Assembly: GCF_009711095.1 (NCBI RefSeq)
Contig: NZ_WMJZ01000019.1
Location: 719-36,898 of the forward strand
Origin: Intestinirhabdus alba
Lineage (GTDB): Bacteria; Pseudomonadota; Gammaproteobacteria; Enterobacterales; Enterobacteriaceae
Direction: 5' to 3'
Length of the DNA: 36,180 nucleotides
Position numbers and translations under genes: made by a program. Every line of letters starts with the position of its first letter. Positions within the stretch are counted from its first letter, which is position 1. The notes under the pieces were generated by a model. The model saw nothing but the letters and a program-made list of their open reading frames with translations. It was not told the origin of the DNA and ran no database searches. Shown here one piece after another: positions 17,938-27,613 of this stretch.

Positions 17938-19791
17938 ATGAGACGATTACTGACGACGCTGATGATTCTGCTGGTGGTGCTGCTGGCCGGTTTCTCTGCG
18001 TTAGTGCTGCTGGTTAATCCCAACGACTTCCGCGCCTGGATGGTGCAGCAGGTCGCCGCGCGCGGCGGATACCAGCTTCGGCTGGACGGCCCGCTGCGCT
18101 GGCACGTCTGGCCGCAGCTCAGCATTCTCTCCGGACGCATCGCCCTGACCGCGCCGGGGGCCAGCGAGCCGCTGGTTCGCGCCGACAATATGCGGCTTGA
18201 CGTGGCGCTCTGGCCGCTGCTCAGCCACCAGCTCAGCGTTAACCAGGTGATGCTCAAAGGCGCGGTGATTCAGCTGACGCCGCAAACCGAAGCGGTACGC
18301 GACAGGAACGCCCCGGTCGCGCCCAAAGACAATACTTTGCCGGACGTGGCGGAAGATCGCGGCTGGTCGTTTGATATCGCCAGCCTGCGCGTGGCGGACA
18401 GCGTGCTGGTGTTTCAGCACAAAGGCGACGAGCAGGTGACGGTTCGCGATATCAGCCTGCAGCTGGAGCAGGATCGCGAACACCGCGGCACGATAGAATT
18501 TTCCGGGCGGGTTAACCGCGACCAGCGGGATCTCTCGCTCTCTTTCAACGGTAAGGTGGATGCGTCCGACTATCCGCACACCCTCGGCGCGGCCATTCAG
18601 TGGCTGAACTGGCGGCTGACCGGAGCCGATCTGCCGAAGCAGGGCATCCAGGGGCAGGGCTCGCTGCAGGCCCGGTGGCAGGAGACGCAAAAAACCCTCA
18701 CCTTTAACCAGCTCAATCTGACCGCTAACGACAGCACCCTCGACGGTACGGCGCGGGTGACCTTTGACGAGCGGCCCGGGTGGTTAATCGATCTGCATTT
18801 TGGCCAGCTCAATCTCGACAACCTGATTTTGCGCAGCGAAATGGTTAACGGCGTCGGCGGCCCGGCCCAGCAGGGGCAGAGCGCCACCGCCCTGGCGCGC
18901 CCGGTGATCGCGTCGGGCGTGAAGCCTTCCTCCTATCAGGGGCTGAGGGGCTTTGACGCCGACATCACCCTGAAGGCGGACCAGGCGCGCTGGCGGGGAA
19001 TGGGCTTCAGCGACGTCTCGGCGAAGATGACGAACCGCGCCGGGCTGCTGGAGATCCCCAGGCTGGAGGGGAAAATCGACGGCGGCGCGATCTCTCTGCC
19101 CGGCACGCTGGACGCCCGGGCCGACAGCCCGCGGGTGGTCTTTCATCCGCGCCTGGCCGACGTGGAGGTCGGCACGATCCTCAAAGCTTTCCATTATCCC
19201 GTCCCGCTGACCGGCAGGCTGTCGCTGGCGGGCGATTTTTCCGGCGCGGACATTGACGCCAGGGCGTTTCGCCACGGCTGGCAGGGGCGGGCGCACGTGG
19301 AAATGCGCGATACGCGGCTGCAGGGGCTGAACTTTCAGCAGCTGATACAGCAGGCGGTTGAGCGCAGCGGCGGCGATGCCCGCGCGGAGCAGAGCCAGGA
19401 CAACGCCACCCGCCTGAAGCACTTTACCAGCGATCTGACGCTGGATAACGGCACGCTGACGCTGGCGGAGATGAGCGGTGAGTCGTTAATGCTGGCCCTT
19501 TCCGGCAGCGGCACGCTGGATCTGGCCGCGCAGACCTGCGACGCGCGGTTTGATATCCGGGTGCTGGAGGGCTGGCAGGGAGAAAGCAAGCTGATCGCGT
19601 ATCTGAAGGCGAACCCGGTGCCGCTGCGCGTCTACGGCGACTGGCAGGATATGCAGTACAGCCTGCAGGTCGATCAGCTGCTGCGTAAATATATGCAGGG
19701 TGAGGCGAAGCGCCGTCTGAACGACTGGGCGGATCGTAATAAAGAGAGCCGTAACGGCAGGGACGTGAAGAAGCTGCTGGATAAGCTTTAA
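17938..19791 (+). CDS. asmA: AsmA, inner-membrane-anchored periplasmic protein
   Basis: AsmA-like (TamB/YdbH/YhdP superfamily) protein affecting outer-membrane assembly and lipid homeostasis, now viewed as a bridge-like phospholipid transporter family. It has 617 residues, the E. coli length. A single N-terminal anchor is at about 5-27 (LTTLMILLVVLLAGFSALVLLV), and NPNDFRAWMVQQVAARGGYQ is typical of AsmA. A long beta-strand-rich repeat region follows, with the C-terminal AsmA domain containing LTLAEMSGESLMLALSGSGTLD. It is intact and convergent with yegH. Confidence 0.95.
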   Translation: MRRLLTTLMILLVVLLAGFSALVLLVNPNDFRAWMVQQVAARGGYQLRLDGPLRWHVWPQLSILSGRIALTAPGASEPLVRADNMRLDVALWPLLSHQLSVNQVMLKGAVIQLTPQTEAVRDRNAPVAPKDNTLPDVAEDRGWSFDIASLRVADSVLVFQHKGDEQVTVRDISLQLEQDREHRGTIEFSGRVNRDQRDLSLSFNGKVDASDYPHTLGAAIQWLNWRLTGADLPKQGIQGQGSLQARWQETQKTLTFNQLNLTANDSTLDGTARVTFDERPGWLIDLHFGQLNLDNLILRSEMVNGVGGPAQQGQSATALARPVIASGVKPSSYQGLRGFDADITLKADQARWRGMGFSDVSAKMTNRAGLLEIPRLEGKIDGGAISLPGTLDARADSPRVVFHPRLADVEVGTILKAFHYPVPLTGRLSLAGDFSGADIDARAFRHGWQGRAHVEMRDTRLQGLNFQQLIQQAVERSGGDARAEQSQDNATRLKHFTSDLTLDNGTLTLAEMSGESLMLALSGSGTLDLAAQTCDARFDIRVLEGWQGESKLIAYLKANPVPLRVYGDWQDMQYSLQVDQLLRKYMQGEAKRRLNDWADRNKESRNGRDVKKLLDKL

Positions 19792-20026
19792 TTGCGGCGA
19801 TAAATCCGCCTTAACGCGCCTGAGGCTCTCCTGCCTGGCGTAGCTTAAACGCGGCGGCTGGCAGGGCCGACGGGGTATCTGTGAACCGGAGCGGGTGGGC
19901 AATTTCCGCTCGCTCCGGCGGGAAAAGAAGCGCCGCGTCGGCCTGTTATTGCGCTTCGACGCCTGGGGCAGACGATTTTTCCGCCGCTCCTGTATGTAGC
20001 TGCGGGCTATCTCTTCAGGCAGGACG
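19792..20026. other. asmA-yegH convergent intergenic region
   Basis: 235 bp with no ORF of note. A perfect 8-bp inverted repeat, CCGGAGCG (19886-19893) and CGCTCCGG (19911-19918), could form a shared stem for the two convergent transcripts, though neither side has a T-tract. Confidence 0.4.
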
Positions 20027-21610
20027 TTAAACCTCGTAGTCCGGCTCCGTTTTGCCATTGAGCGGGATAATCTGCACCTTCTGTACCCGATGGCTTTCCA
20101 CCCGCAGCGTCTTCAGCAGATAGTCTCCCGCCTGCACCTGTTCACCGCTTTTCGGCACGTGCTGCAGACGCTCCATCAGCAGGCCGGCGATGGTGTGGTA
20201 TTCGCGCTTCTCGTCAAGGGGCAGCGGCACGAACTGGACCAGATCCTCCAGCGGCATATGGCCGTTGGCGGTCCAGGTGCCGTCCGGGTTTTTCTGAATA
20301 TCGTGGCGGGCGTCAATTTCTTCTGCCTCGTTCGGCAGGTTGCCGGCAATGGTTTCCATTACGTCGCTCAGCGTCACTATCCCCTCCACCGAGCCAAACT
20401 CATCGACCACGAAGGCGAAGTGGGTGCGGGCGCTGCGGAACTGCTCCAGCGCCGGAAGCAGCGGCAGCGCCTCCGGGAACACCAGCGGCTGGCGGATCAG
20501 CTCCCGCAGATTAAGCGGCTCGCCGCGCAGGGATTGCTGTAGCAGGTCGATAACGTGCACCACGCCAAGCAGATCCTCCCTGGCGTTCTCTTCGGTGACC
20601 ACCAGCCGGGTATGCTGGTTTTTCTCCAGCAGGGCGCGGATCTCCGCCTCCGGGGCGGCGAGATCGATGTGCTCGATGTCATGGCGCGAGGTCATGATGC
20701 TGCTGACGGTGCGCTGGTTAAGGTTCAGCACCCGCTCGATCATCCGCCGTTCCTGCGGGTTAAAAACCGGGCTGTCGTCGCGATCGGCCAGCATCGAGGC
20801 GGTCTCTGGATCCAGATCGGCGTCCTCTTTTTTGCCGCTCAGCAGGCGCATCACCGCCTCCGTAGTCCGCTGGCGCAGGGTCTGGTTGGCGGAAAGAAAG
20901 CGACGACGGTTGAACATCGCCAGCTGATTCAGCGCTTCAATCAGGATCGAGAAGCCGATTGCGGCGTACAGATAGCCTTTCGGGATGGCGAAGCCGAACC
21001 CTTCCGCCACCAGGCTGAAGCCAATCATCAGCAGGAAGCTGAGGCAGAGAATGACGATGGTCGGGTGGCTGTTAACGAAGCGGGTCAACGGCCTGCTGGC
21101 CAGCAGCATCAGGCTGATGGCGATCACCACCGCCGCCATCATGACCGCCAGATGATCGACCATCCCCACGGCGGTGATCACCGAGTCGAGGGAAAAGATG
21201 GCGTCCAGCACCACGATCTGCGCCACCACCGCCCAGAATTTTGCTCCTTTGCGCTGGGTGGGGTTATCGCTGTCCTTGCCCTCCAGCCGTTCGTTCAGCT
21301 CCATGGTGGCCTTAAACAGCAGGAAAAAGCCGCCGAACAGCACGATCAGATCGCGCGCGCTGAAGCTTAACCCGCGCACGCTGAACAGCGGCTCCGTCAG
21401 GGTGACCAGCCACGAGATTGAGGCCAGCAGCAGCAGGCGCATGAGCATCGCCATCAGCAGGCCGGTAATTCGCGCCCTGTCGCGCTGGGCGGCGGGCAGC
21501 TTTTCCGCAAGGATGGCGATAAAAACCAGATTATCAATGCCGAGAACCAGTTCGAGCACAACGAGCGTAACCAGTCCGGCCCAGATTGACGGATCGGCAA
21601 TCCATTCCAT
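20027..21610 (-). CDS. yegH: YegH: TerC-type membrane protein with CBS and CorC/HlyC domains
   Basis: Inner-membrane protein of unknown role. Of 527 residues, the N-terminal TerC domain (about 1-230) has six to seven hydrophobic segments and the hallmark [21 protein letters not shown] pair of CBS domains lies at about 300-425 ([38 protein letters not shown]), and the C-terminal CorC/HlyC ion-regulatory domain is at about 435-515. Length and domain order match E. coli YegH. Such TerC-CorC fusions are linked to metal-ion homeostasis, which is inference here. In K-12 it is divergent from wza; here it is divergent from galF. Confidence 0.93.
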   Translation of the reverse strand: MEWIADPSIWAGLVTLVVLELVLGIDNLVFIAILAEKLPAAQRDRARITGLLMAMLMRLLLLASISWLVTLTEPLFSVRGLSFSARDLIVLFGGFFLLFKATMELNERLEGKDSDNPTQRKGAKFWAVVAQIVVLDAIFSLDSVITAVGMVDHLAVMMAAVVIAISLMLLASRPLTRFVNSHPTIVILCLSFLLMIGFSLVAEGFGFAIPKGYLYAAIGFSILIEALNQLAMFNRRRFLSANQTLRQRTTEAVMRLLSGKKEDADLDPETASMLADRDDSPVFNPQERRMIERVLNLNQRTVSSIMTSRHDIEHIDLAAPEAEIRALLEKNQHTRLVVTEENAREDLLGVVHVIDLLQQSLRGEPLNLRELIRQPLVFPEALPLLPALEQFRSARTHFAFVVDEFGSVEGIVTLSDVMETIAGNLPNEAEEIDARHDIQKNPDGTWTANGHMPLEDLVQFVPLPLDEKREYHTIAGLLMERLQHVPKSGEQVQAGDYLLKTLRVESHRVQKVQIIPLNGKTEPDYEV

Positions 21611-21633
21611 AGTAAAGAGAGTACCTGTTGGCT

Positions 21634-21700
21634 ATATACCCTGAATAATTCGAGTTGCAGGAAGGCAACGCACATGCAACTTGAAGTATGACGGGTATAT
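21634..21700. repeat. 67-bp imperfect palindromic intergenic repeat
   Basis: ATATACCC (21634-21641) and GGGTATAT (21693-21700) bracket a longer imperfect inverted repeat (AATTCGAGTTGCA against TGCAACTTGAAGT). I recall very similar units in intergenic regions of several Enterobacteriaceae and Yersiniaceae. It ends 23 bases before the yegH ATG and so would form a long hairpin in the yegH leader. Confidence 0.65.
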
Positions 21701-22097
21701 GATGATTGTCACAAAACGATGATGGATAAAGCGGCTGAAAAAAGCAATGACGCGGGGAGATTTCTGAGGACGAGGCGGTGGAATAATAGCCCGGTTGCTT
21801 CTGTAAGTGACTGGTTCGCAGGGAAAGATAGTTACAGGTCTTTACAGACAGCTCCGGGCTTTTTCGCCGTAAGCGGCGTTTTACTTAGGATTCGTGCTAA
21901 TGCATTTTTTCGCGTCGCCGCGTAGTATTTAACATCGCTTTGTTTGCCCGCGGGAGGCCGGGGGCAGGGCGCAGTTTGAGCCTGCGGGCAGATGAGCGAT
22001 GGGGCGGCTGGGGATAAATATCGCGTAAATAATTCATAGTGGCGAAAACATAGTAACAAGCTATAATTCAGCAACCATTTAACGGGTGGACGAAATA
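21701..22097. other. yegH-galF intergenic region (colanic acid cluster absent)
   Basis: About 400 bp with no convincing gene. It contains a small hairpin (CGCCG-TAAG-CGGCG plus TTTT, about 21866-21883), a dyad TTAG-N8-CTAA at 21885-21900 that partly resembles an RcsAB box, and the galF promoter. In K-12 this gap holds wza to wcaM. Confidence 0.55.
22040..22067 (+). promoter_or_regulatory. Candidate galF promoter
   Basis: A perfect TATAAT at 22062-22067 with a weak TGGCGA -35 sixteen bases upstream. The predicted start is about 25 bases before the galF ATG. Confidence 0.5.
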
Positions 22098-22991
22098 ATG
22101 ATTAATTTGAAAGCAGTTATACCGGTAGCGGGTCTGGGTATGCATATGCTGCCGGCCACGAAGGCAATTCCCAAAGAAATGCTGCCGATCGTCGACAAGC
22201 CGATGATTCAGTACATCGTTGACGAAATTGTAGCTGCAGGGATCAAAGAAATTCTCCTGGTCACTCACGCTTCCAAGAACGCGGTAGAGAACCATTTCGA
22301 CACCTCCTATGAATTAGAGTCGTTGCTTGAGCAGCGCGTGAAGCGCCAGCTGCTGGCCGAAGTTCAGTCCATCTGCCCGCCGGGCGTGACCATCATGAAC
22401 GTTCGCCAGGCGCAGCCGCTGGGGCTGGGACACTCGATCCTCTGCGCCCGTCCGGTGGTTGGCGATAACCCCTTTGTGGTTGTGCTGCCGGATGTGATCC
22501 TGGACAACGCCAGCGCCGATCCGCTGCGCTATAACCTCGCCGCTATGGTGGCGCGTTTTAACGAAACCGGTCGTAGCCAGGTGCTGGCGAAGCGTATGAA
22601 GGGCGATCTCTCTGAATATTCCGTTATCCAGACCAAAGAGCCTCTCGATAACGAAGGCAAGGTCAGCCGCATCATTGAATTTATTGAAAAACCCGATCAG
22701 CCCCAGACGCTGGATTCCGATCTGATGGCCGTCGGCCGCTATGTGCTTTCGGCCGATATCTGGGCCGAGCTGGAGAAAACTGAGCCGGGGGCCTGGGGGC
22801 GCATTCAGTTAACCGACGCCATCGCCTCGCTGGCGAAGAAACAGTCCGTTGACGCCATGCTGATGACCGGCGACAGCTATGACTGCGGTAAAAAAATGGG
22901 CTATATGCAGGCTTTTGTAAAATACGGGCTGCGCAACCTGAAGGAAGGGGCGAAATTCCGTAAGGGTATTGAGAAGTTGCTTAGTCAGTAA
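22098..22991 (+). CDS. galF: GalF, UTP-glucose-1-phosphate uridylyltransferase regulatory homologue
   Basis: GalU paralogue that modulates UDP-glucose supply; the conserved left border gene of enterobacterial O-antigen and capsule loci. It has 297 residues from ATG 22098 ([20 protein letters not shown]), equal to E. coli GalF; a GTG four codons upstream is possible but does not match the family. The nucleotidyltransferase loop has [11 protein letters not shown] where GalU has GLGTRMLPATK, the known GalF difference tied to low activity. It is followed by a strong terminator at 23031-23093, so it is transcribed separately from the O locus. Confidence 0.96.
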   Translation: MINLKAVIPVAGLGMHMLPATKAIPKEMLPIVDKPMIQYIVDEIVAAGIKEILLVTHASKNAVENHFDTSYELESLLEQRVKRQLLAEVQSICPPGVTIMNVRQAQPLGLGHSILCARPVVGDNPFVVVLPDVILDNASADPLRYNLAAMVARFNETGRSQVLAKRMKGDLSEYSVIQTKEPLDNEGKVSRIIEFIEKPDQPQTLDSDLMAVGRYVLSADIWAELEKTEPGAWGRIQLTDAIASLAKKQSVDAMLMTGDSYDCGKKMGYMQAFVKYGLRNLKEGAKFRKGIEKLLSQ

Positions 22992-23030
22992 GCTTCGCAC
23001 GTCGTCCCAGTGAGATACGAAAGATCTAAT

Positions 23031-23093
23031 AACGGCAGTAAACATTTTTGGCGCATTAACTGCTTGCCTCAAATGTTTACTGCCGTTTTTTTT
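23031..23093 (+). terminator. Strong intrinsic terminator after galF
   Basis: A perfect 17-bp inverted repeat (23031-23047 with 23071-23087, arms AACGGCAGTAAACATTT and complement) and a run of eight T. It separates galF from the O-antigen operon. Confidence 0.93.
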
Positions 23094-23253
23094 ATGCAAT
23101 AAAAGATGTTTTTTCAATGAGTTAGCAGAATAAAATTTAACCGCTTTTTGCAGGATTTCTTCTTGTTTCTGACCTCAATTGGTAAGACAATTAGTGTTTG
23201 AGTTTTGAAGGCTTTGTTACTGCAGCAGAGCTTTGCACATCTATGAACGTTCG

Positions 23254-23292
23254 CAGTGTACTGGTAGCTGTAAAGCCAGGGGCGGTAGCGTG
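23254..23292 (+). promoter_or_regulatory. JUMPstart element with ops (RfaH recruitment)
   Basis: The 39-bp JUMPstart sequence is nearly identical to the enterobacterial consensus as I recall it. It contains TGGTAGCTGTAAAGCCAG and ends with the ops element GGCGGTAGCGTG (23281-23292). RfaH binds RNA polymerase paused at ops and prevents termination over long polysaccharide operons. It lies in the leader, 31 bases before the first O-locus gene. Confidence 0.95.
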
Positions 23293-23323
23293 GTTCCCTT
23301 TCCACTGAGAATGCGGAGACAGA

Positions 23324-24496
23324 GTGGAAAATATCATTTTTTTAACATTAGATCTTGTTTATCCAGATGATACTGGTGGGCGAAAATTATCCCTGGGTAG
23401 GATATTGCATGAGAGAGAGAAAGGTAATAGGGTAGTTGTAATTCATTATAATTATAAAAATCAGAATGAAGAGGAAGCTAAGTGCTTCTTTAAAAGAAAC
23501 AACATTCTATACTATTCGTTCACGAAAAAGCATAAATCCCATCGTTTTACACGGTTTTTAAATTATGTAAAGGCATGTCTAAAACTAATGCCAGAGCCAT
23601 ATTTTTTAATAGATAATGATGTGGCTTTTAGAATGTATTTACAAAAAAAGATAGTTGAAATAGAACCGACATTAATATCTATGGAGTCTATTTTTTTAGG
23701 AGGTCTGCGAGATCTGGCTAATGTTAAAAAAAGTAAATTAAACTATACCTTGCATAATGTTGAGTCGGAATTTTATTTTAGTTTGTGTTTTTCTGAAGCA
23801 AAAAAAATAAAAAAATTACATTATTACATTCAAGCTTGCCTGCTAAAATTAATTGAGAGAAATATATTCAGGAATGCTTATAAAAGTAATGATATAAATT
23901 TTACTTTCTTATCTCAAGAAGATAAGAAAAAGTATAAAGAAAAACATATAATTAATGAAGATGCGTGTCTAATTAATCATAATAATATAAGAACCACAAG
24001 GCGAGTTAATCGCGAAGTTAAATTCAATGATCCTTTTTTCTTATTTCCTGGTAGCTTGGATTTTCCTGCTAATAGTTATTCTATTAAAAAACTATTTGAA
24101 AATCCTGATATCGATTGGGGATTGCTACCTAAAATAGTAATTACAGGATCAGTTTCAGATACTATAAGAAATGATTTTAGCATTTACAAAAATATTTCTT
24201 TGGTAGGACGAGTTCCTGAAAATGAGTTGCACGAATTATACTCAACATGCATTGCATGTATTTCGCCAATAATAACTGGCGGAGGTATTAAAATTAAGAA
24301 TATTGAAGCTATAAAACTAGGTATTCCTCTGATAGCCACTGAATTTTCATGCATTGGAATAGATACGAGTGCCGAAAATGTTATTGTTACTGAAAATGAT
24401 TCTTGTTCGTTTTATGAGGCAATGCTTGAATATTACTATGAACTTCTAAACAATAATACTCTCGAGATAAAAAACACTTCTCTCAGAAGTTCATAA
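23324..24496 (+). CDS. Glycosyltransferase, GT-B fold, probable GT4 family
   Basis: First gene of the O locus. It has 390 residues from a GTG start with GGAG seven bases upstream. The N-terminal Rossmann-like half opens with IIFLTLDLVYPDDTGGRKLS, a donor-phosphate/acceptor loop typical of GT-B enzymes. The C-terminal half has FPGSLDFPANSYSIKKLFEN and SPIITGGGIKIKNIEAIKLG, the glycine/EAI motif of GT4-like transferases that binds the nucleotide sugar. No membrane anchor is obvious. Base composition is very AT-rich compared with galF. It is probably the mannosyltransferase or another linkage enzyme of the O unit; specificity cannot be read from sequence. Confidence 0.85.
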   Translation: MENIIFLTLDLVYPDDTGGRKLSLGRILHEREKGNRVVVIHYNYKNQNEEEAKCFFKRNNILYYSFTKKHKSHRFTRFLNYVKACLKLMPEPYFLIDNDVAFRMYLQKKIVEIEPTLISMESIFLGGLRDLANVKKSKLNYTLHNVESEFYFSLCFSEAKKIKKLHYYIQACLLKLIERNIFRNAYKSNDINFTFLSQEDKKKYKEKHIINEDACLINHNNIRTTRRVNREVKFNDPFFLFPGSLDFPANSYSIKKLFENPDIDWGLLPKIVITGSVSDTIRNDFSIYKNISLVGRVPENELHELYSTCIACISPIITGGGIKIKNIEAIKLGIPLIATEFSCIGIDTSAENVIVTENDSCSFYEAMLEYYYELLNNNTLEIKNTSLRSS

Positions 24497-24570
24497 TATT
24501 ATTTTATTTTGTAATGTTAATAAGGCTAAGTCATCTACTTTTTAATTATAAAAAAAGGAAGATTATACCT

Positions 24571-24621
24571 ATGAATGACATTAATAATCCATATTGTCAA
24601 TTAAGGTTTCTCAATGTCTAA
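24571..24621 (+). CDS. Possible 16-residue leader peptide before manC
   Basis: ATG 24571 is preceded by AAGGAAG and encodes [16 protein letters not shown]. Its TAA lies eight bases inside manC (start 24614), which would couple the two. manC also has its own AAGG site, so this may be chance. Confidence 0.25.
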   Translation: MNDINNPYCQLRFLNV

Positions 24622-26050
24622 TGTGCAAATTTGTCCATTGATAATGGCTGGTGGAATGGGGAGTCGATTATGGCCACTATCCAGGGAGTTGTATCCTAAG
24701 CAATTTCTTTGTCTTCAGGGTAAATCAACTATGTTACAATCAACTATTAACCGGTTAGATAAAATTGAATGTACTAAGCCTATTGTAATTTGTAATGAAC
24801 AACATCGTTTTATTGTTGCAGAGCAATTGAGAGAGATAAATAAATTAGCCGGAAATATTATCCTGGAACCTTTTGGACGGAATACTGCGCCGGCAATTGC
24901 CCTCGCTGCACTTGCAATAAGAAATAATAGTATCAATAAAGATCCGATACTGCTGGTACTGGCGGCCGATCACGTTATTGCCGATGAAGACGCCTTTCGC
25001 GACGCGGTGCGTAACGCCATGCCCTACGCCAGCGTGGGTAAGCTAGTCACCTTCGGCATCGTACCGGATCTGCCGGAAACCGGCTACGGCTACATCCGTC
25101 GCGGCGAAGTGGTTGCCGGCGAGAAAAACGCGCTGGCCTTTGAAGTGGCGCAGTTTGTCGAGAAACCGAATCTGGAAACCGCGCAGGCCTACGTGGCGAC
25201 CGGCGAGTACTACTGGAACAGCGGCATGTTCCTGTTCCGTGCCGGGCGCTATCTGGAGGAACTGCAAAAGTACCGTCCGGATATTCTCGCCGCCTGCGAA
25301 AAGGCGATGCTCTCCGCAGACCCGGATCTCGATTTCATCCGCGTGGATGAAGAGGCGTTTCTCGCCTGCCCAGAGGAGTCGGTGGATTATGCAGTGATGG
25401 AGCGCACGGCGGATGCGGTGGTGATGCCAATGGACGCGGGCTGGAGCGACGTTGGCTCTTGGTCATCATTATGGGAAATCAATTCAAAAGATGAATCTGG
25501 GAACGTGCATCACGGCGATGTCATCAGTCACAAAACCGAAAACAGCTACGTTTATGCCGAGTCCGGGCTGGTGACCACCGTCGGCGTGAAAGATCTGGTG
25601 GTGGTGCAGACCAAAGACGCGGTGCTGATTGCCGATCGCAATGCGGTGCAGGACGTGAAAAAAGTGGTCGAGCAGATCAAAGCCGACGGGCGTCATGAGC
25701 ACCACATTCACCGGGAAGTGTACCGCCCGTGGGGAAAATACGACTCTATTGACGCTGGCGATCGCTACCAGGTCAAACGTATTACCGTCAAACCCGGCGA
25801 GGGGCTGTCGGTGCAGATGCACCACCATCGCGCCGAACACTGGGTGGTGGTGGCGGGCACCGCCAGAGTCACCATTAACGGCGAGATCAGACTGCTTGGT
25901 GAAAATGAGTCTGTCTATATCCCGCTGGGGGCGACCCACTGTCTGGAAAACCCAGGAAAAATACCGCTCGACCTGATTGAAGTGCGCTCCGGTTCCTACC
26001 TTGAGGAGGACGACGTGGTGCGCTTTCAGGACCGCTACGGGCGAGACTAA
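24614..26050 (+). CDS. manC: Mannose-1-phosphate guanylyltransferase / mannose-6-phosphate isomerase ManC
   Basis: Makes GDP-mannose from mannose-1-phosphate and GTP; type II bifunctional PMI-GMP of 478 residues, the normal length. The nucleotidyltransferase signature [20 protein letters not shown] lies near the N-terminus and FVEKPN follows. The cupin-type isomerase half ends with [20 protein letters not shown]. The gene is a mosaic: codons 1 to about 112 are AT-rich like the O locus, then from about 24950 the DNA switches abruptly to GC-rich, core-like codons, with a short AT-rich patch near 25457-25505. Reading frame and motifs are intact across the junction, so the protein should work. 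It pairs with manB downstream. Confidence 0.96.
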   Translation: MSNVQICPLIMAGGMGSRLWPLSRELYPKQFLCLQGKSTMLQSTINRLDKIECTKPIVICNEQHRFIVAEQLREINKLAGNIILEPFGRNTAPAIALAALAIRNNSINKDPILLVLAADHVIADEDAFRDAVRNAMPYASVGKLVTFGIVPDLPETGYGYIRRGEVVAGEKNALAFEVAQFVEKPNLETAQAYVATGEYYWNSGMFLFRAGRYLEELQKYRPDILAACEKAMLSADPDLDFIRVDEEAFLACPEESVDYAVMERTADAVVMPMDAGWSDVGSWSSLWEINSKDESGNVHHGDVISHKTENSYVYAESGLVTTVGVKDLVVVQTKDAVLIADRNAVQDVKKVVEQIKADGRHEHHIHREVYRPWGKYDSIDAGDRYQVKRITVKPGEGLSVQMHHHRAEHWVVVAGTARVTINGEIRLLGENESVYIPLGATHCLENPGKIPLDLIEVRSGSYLEEDDVVRFQDRYGRD

Positions 26051-26231
26051 CCACCATCTTTCTCGTTACAGATATGTTGCTTCCTTTGTATACCCCGATC
26101 ACAAAGTCGCCTAAGTTACCGGAAATCAGTACAGCTTTTCCATTTCCGTAAAGCGAATAAATAATGGTTATCCAAAAATAAAATTTTCCTTCTTAGAAAA
26201 GTCTAATAGTTGCCTAAAGAAAGATAAAAAC
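26051..26231. other. manC-manB gap with a hairpin
   Basis: 181 bp without an ORF. A 10-bp inverted repeat with one bulged base (26116-26126 with 26142-26151, TTACCGGAAAT/ATTTCCGTAA) forms a stem with no T-tract. It may stabilise RNA or be a recombination scar. Confidence 0.45.
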
Positions 26232-27605
26232 ATGACAAAATTAACCTGTTTCAAAGCCTACGATATTCGCGGCAGGCTGGGCGAAGAGCTGAACGAAGAG
26301 ATTGCGTGGCGGATTGGACGCGCCTACGGCGAATTTCTGAAGCCGAAAACGATTGTGCTGGGCGGCGACGTGCGCCTGACCAGCGAGGCGCTGAAGCTGG
26401 CGCTGGCGAAGGGGCTGCTGGATGCGGGCGTCGACGTGCTGGACATCGGCATGGCGGGCACCGAAGAGATTTATTTCGCCACCTTCCACCTCGGCATCGA
26501 TGGCGGTATCGAAGTGACCGCCAGTCATAACCCGATGGACTATAACGGGATGAAGCTGGTGCGCGAAGGCGCGCGTCCCATCAGCGGCGACACCGGCCTG
26601 CGCGACGTGCAGCACCTGGCGGAAGCCAACGACTTCCCGCCGGTTAACGAAGCACAGCGCGGCAGCTATAAACAGATAAGCCTGCGCGATGCCTACATCG
26701 ACCACCTGCTCGGCTACATCAACGTCAGAAACCTCACCCCGCTGAAGCTGGTGATTAACGCCGGCAACGGCGCGGCCGGTCCGGTAGTTGACGCCATTGA
26801 AGCGCGCTTTAAGGCGCGGGACGTGCCGGTGGAATTCATCAAAGTGCACAACACCCCGGACGGCACCTTCCCGAACGGAATACCTAACCCGCTGCTGCCG
26901 GAATGTCGTGACGATACCCGCAACGCGGTCATTGAACACGGCGCGGATATGGGCATCGCCTTTGACGGTGATTTTGACCGCTGCTTCCTGTTTGACGAAA
27001 AAGGGCAGTTCATCGAGGGCTACTACATTGTCGGCCTGCTGGCGGAAGCGTTCCTTGAAAAACACCCCGGGGCGAAAATTATCCACGACCCGCGCCTGTC
27101 CTGGAACACGGTGGACGTGGTGAAAGCGGCGGGGGGCACGCCGGTGATGTCGAAAACCGGCCATGCGTTCATTAAAGAGCGGATGCGGCTGGAAGATGCG
27201 ATCTACGGCGGCGAAATGAGCGCTCACCACTACTTCCGTGATTTTGCCTACTGCGACAGCGGAATGATCCCGTGGCTGCTGGTGGCGGAGCTGGTGTGCC
27301 TGAAAGGGCAGTCGCTGGGCGAGCTGGTCCACGACCGGATGGCGGCGTTCCCGGCAAGCGGGGAAATTAACAGCAAGTTGGCGGCACCAGAGGCCGCGAT
27401 AGCCCGGGTGGAGGCGCACTTCGCCAGAGAGGCGCTGGCGGTGGACCGCACCGACGGCATCAGCATGTCGTTTGCCGACTGGCGATTTAATCTGCGCACC
27501 TCGAATACCGAGCCGGTGGTGCGGCTGAACGTGGAGTCACGCGGCGATATTATTTTGATGAATAAAATGACTCATCATATCAAATCTATCTTAGAAAAAA
27601 GCTGA
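26232..27605 (+). CDS. manB: Phosphomannomutase ManB (CpsG)
   Basis: Interconverts mannose-6-phosphate and mannose-1-phosphate, feeding ManC. It has 457 residues of the alpha-D-phosphohexomutase family: active-site serine S98 in [11 protein letters not shown], metal loop DGDFDR at 245-250, sugar loop [10 protein letters not shown] and the C-terminal phosphate-binding loop RTSNTEP. The body is GC-rich, unlike the flanking genes, and turns AT-rich only in the last 20 or so codons (from about 27545). This fits replacement of a locus-specific manB by a core-type cpsG copy through recombination. Confidence 0.96.
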   Translation: MTKLTCFKAYDIRGRLGEELNEEIAWRIGRAYGEFLKPKTIVLGGDVRLTSEALKLALAKGLLDAGVDVLDIGMAGTEEIYFATFHLGIDGGIEVTASHNPMDYNGMKLVREGARPISGDTGLRDVQHLAEANDFPPVNEAQRGSYKQISLRDAYIDHLLGYINVRNLTPLKLVINAGNGAAGPVVDAIEARFKARDVPVEFIKVHNTPDGTFPNGIPNPLLPECRDDTRNAVIEHGADMGIAFDGDFDRCFLFDEKGQFIEGYYIVGLLAEAFLEKHPGAKIIHDPRLSWNTVDVVKAAGGTPVMSKTGHAFIKERMRLEDAIYGGEMSAHHYFRDFAYCDSGMIPWLLVAELVCLKGQSLGELVHDRMAAFPASGEINSKLAAPEAAIARVEAHFAREALAVDRTDGISMSFADWRFNLRTSNTEPVVRLNVESRGDIILMNKMTHHIKSILEKS

Positions 27606-27613
27606 GTATTAAA

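Noticed and set aside
19486-20058. 190-codon leftward frame at the asmA 3' end
   Set aside because: Mostly antisense to asmA, with no motifs; the asmA frame is full length and collinear with the family.
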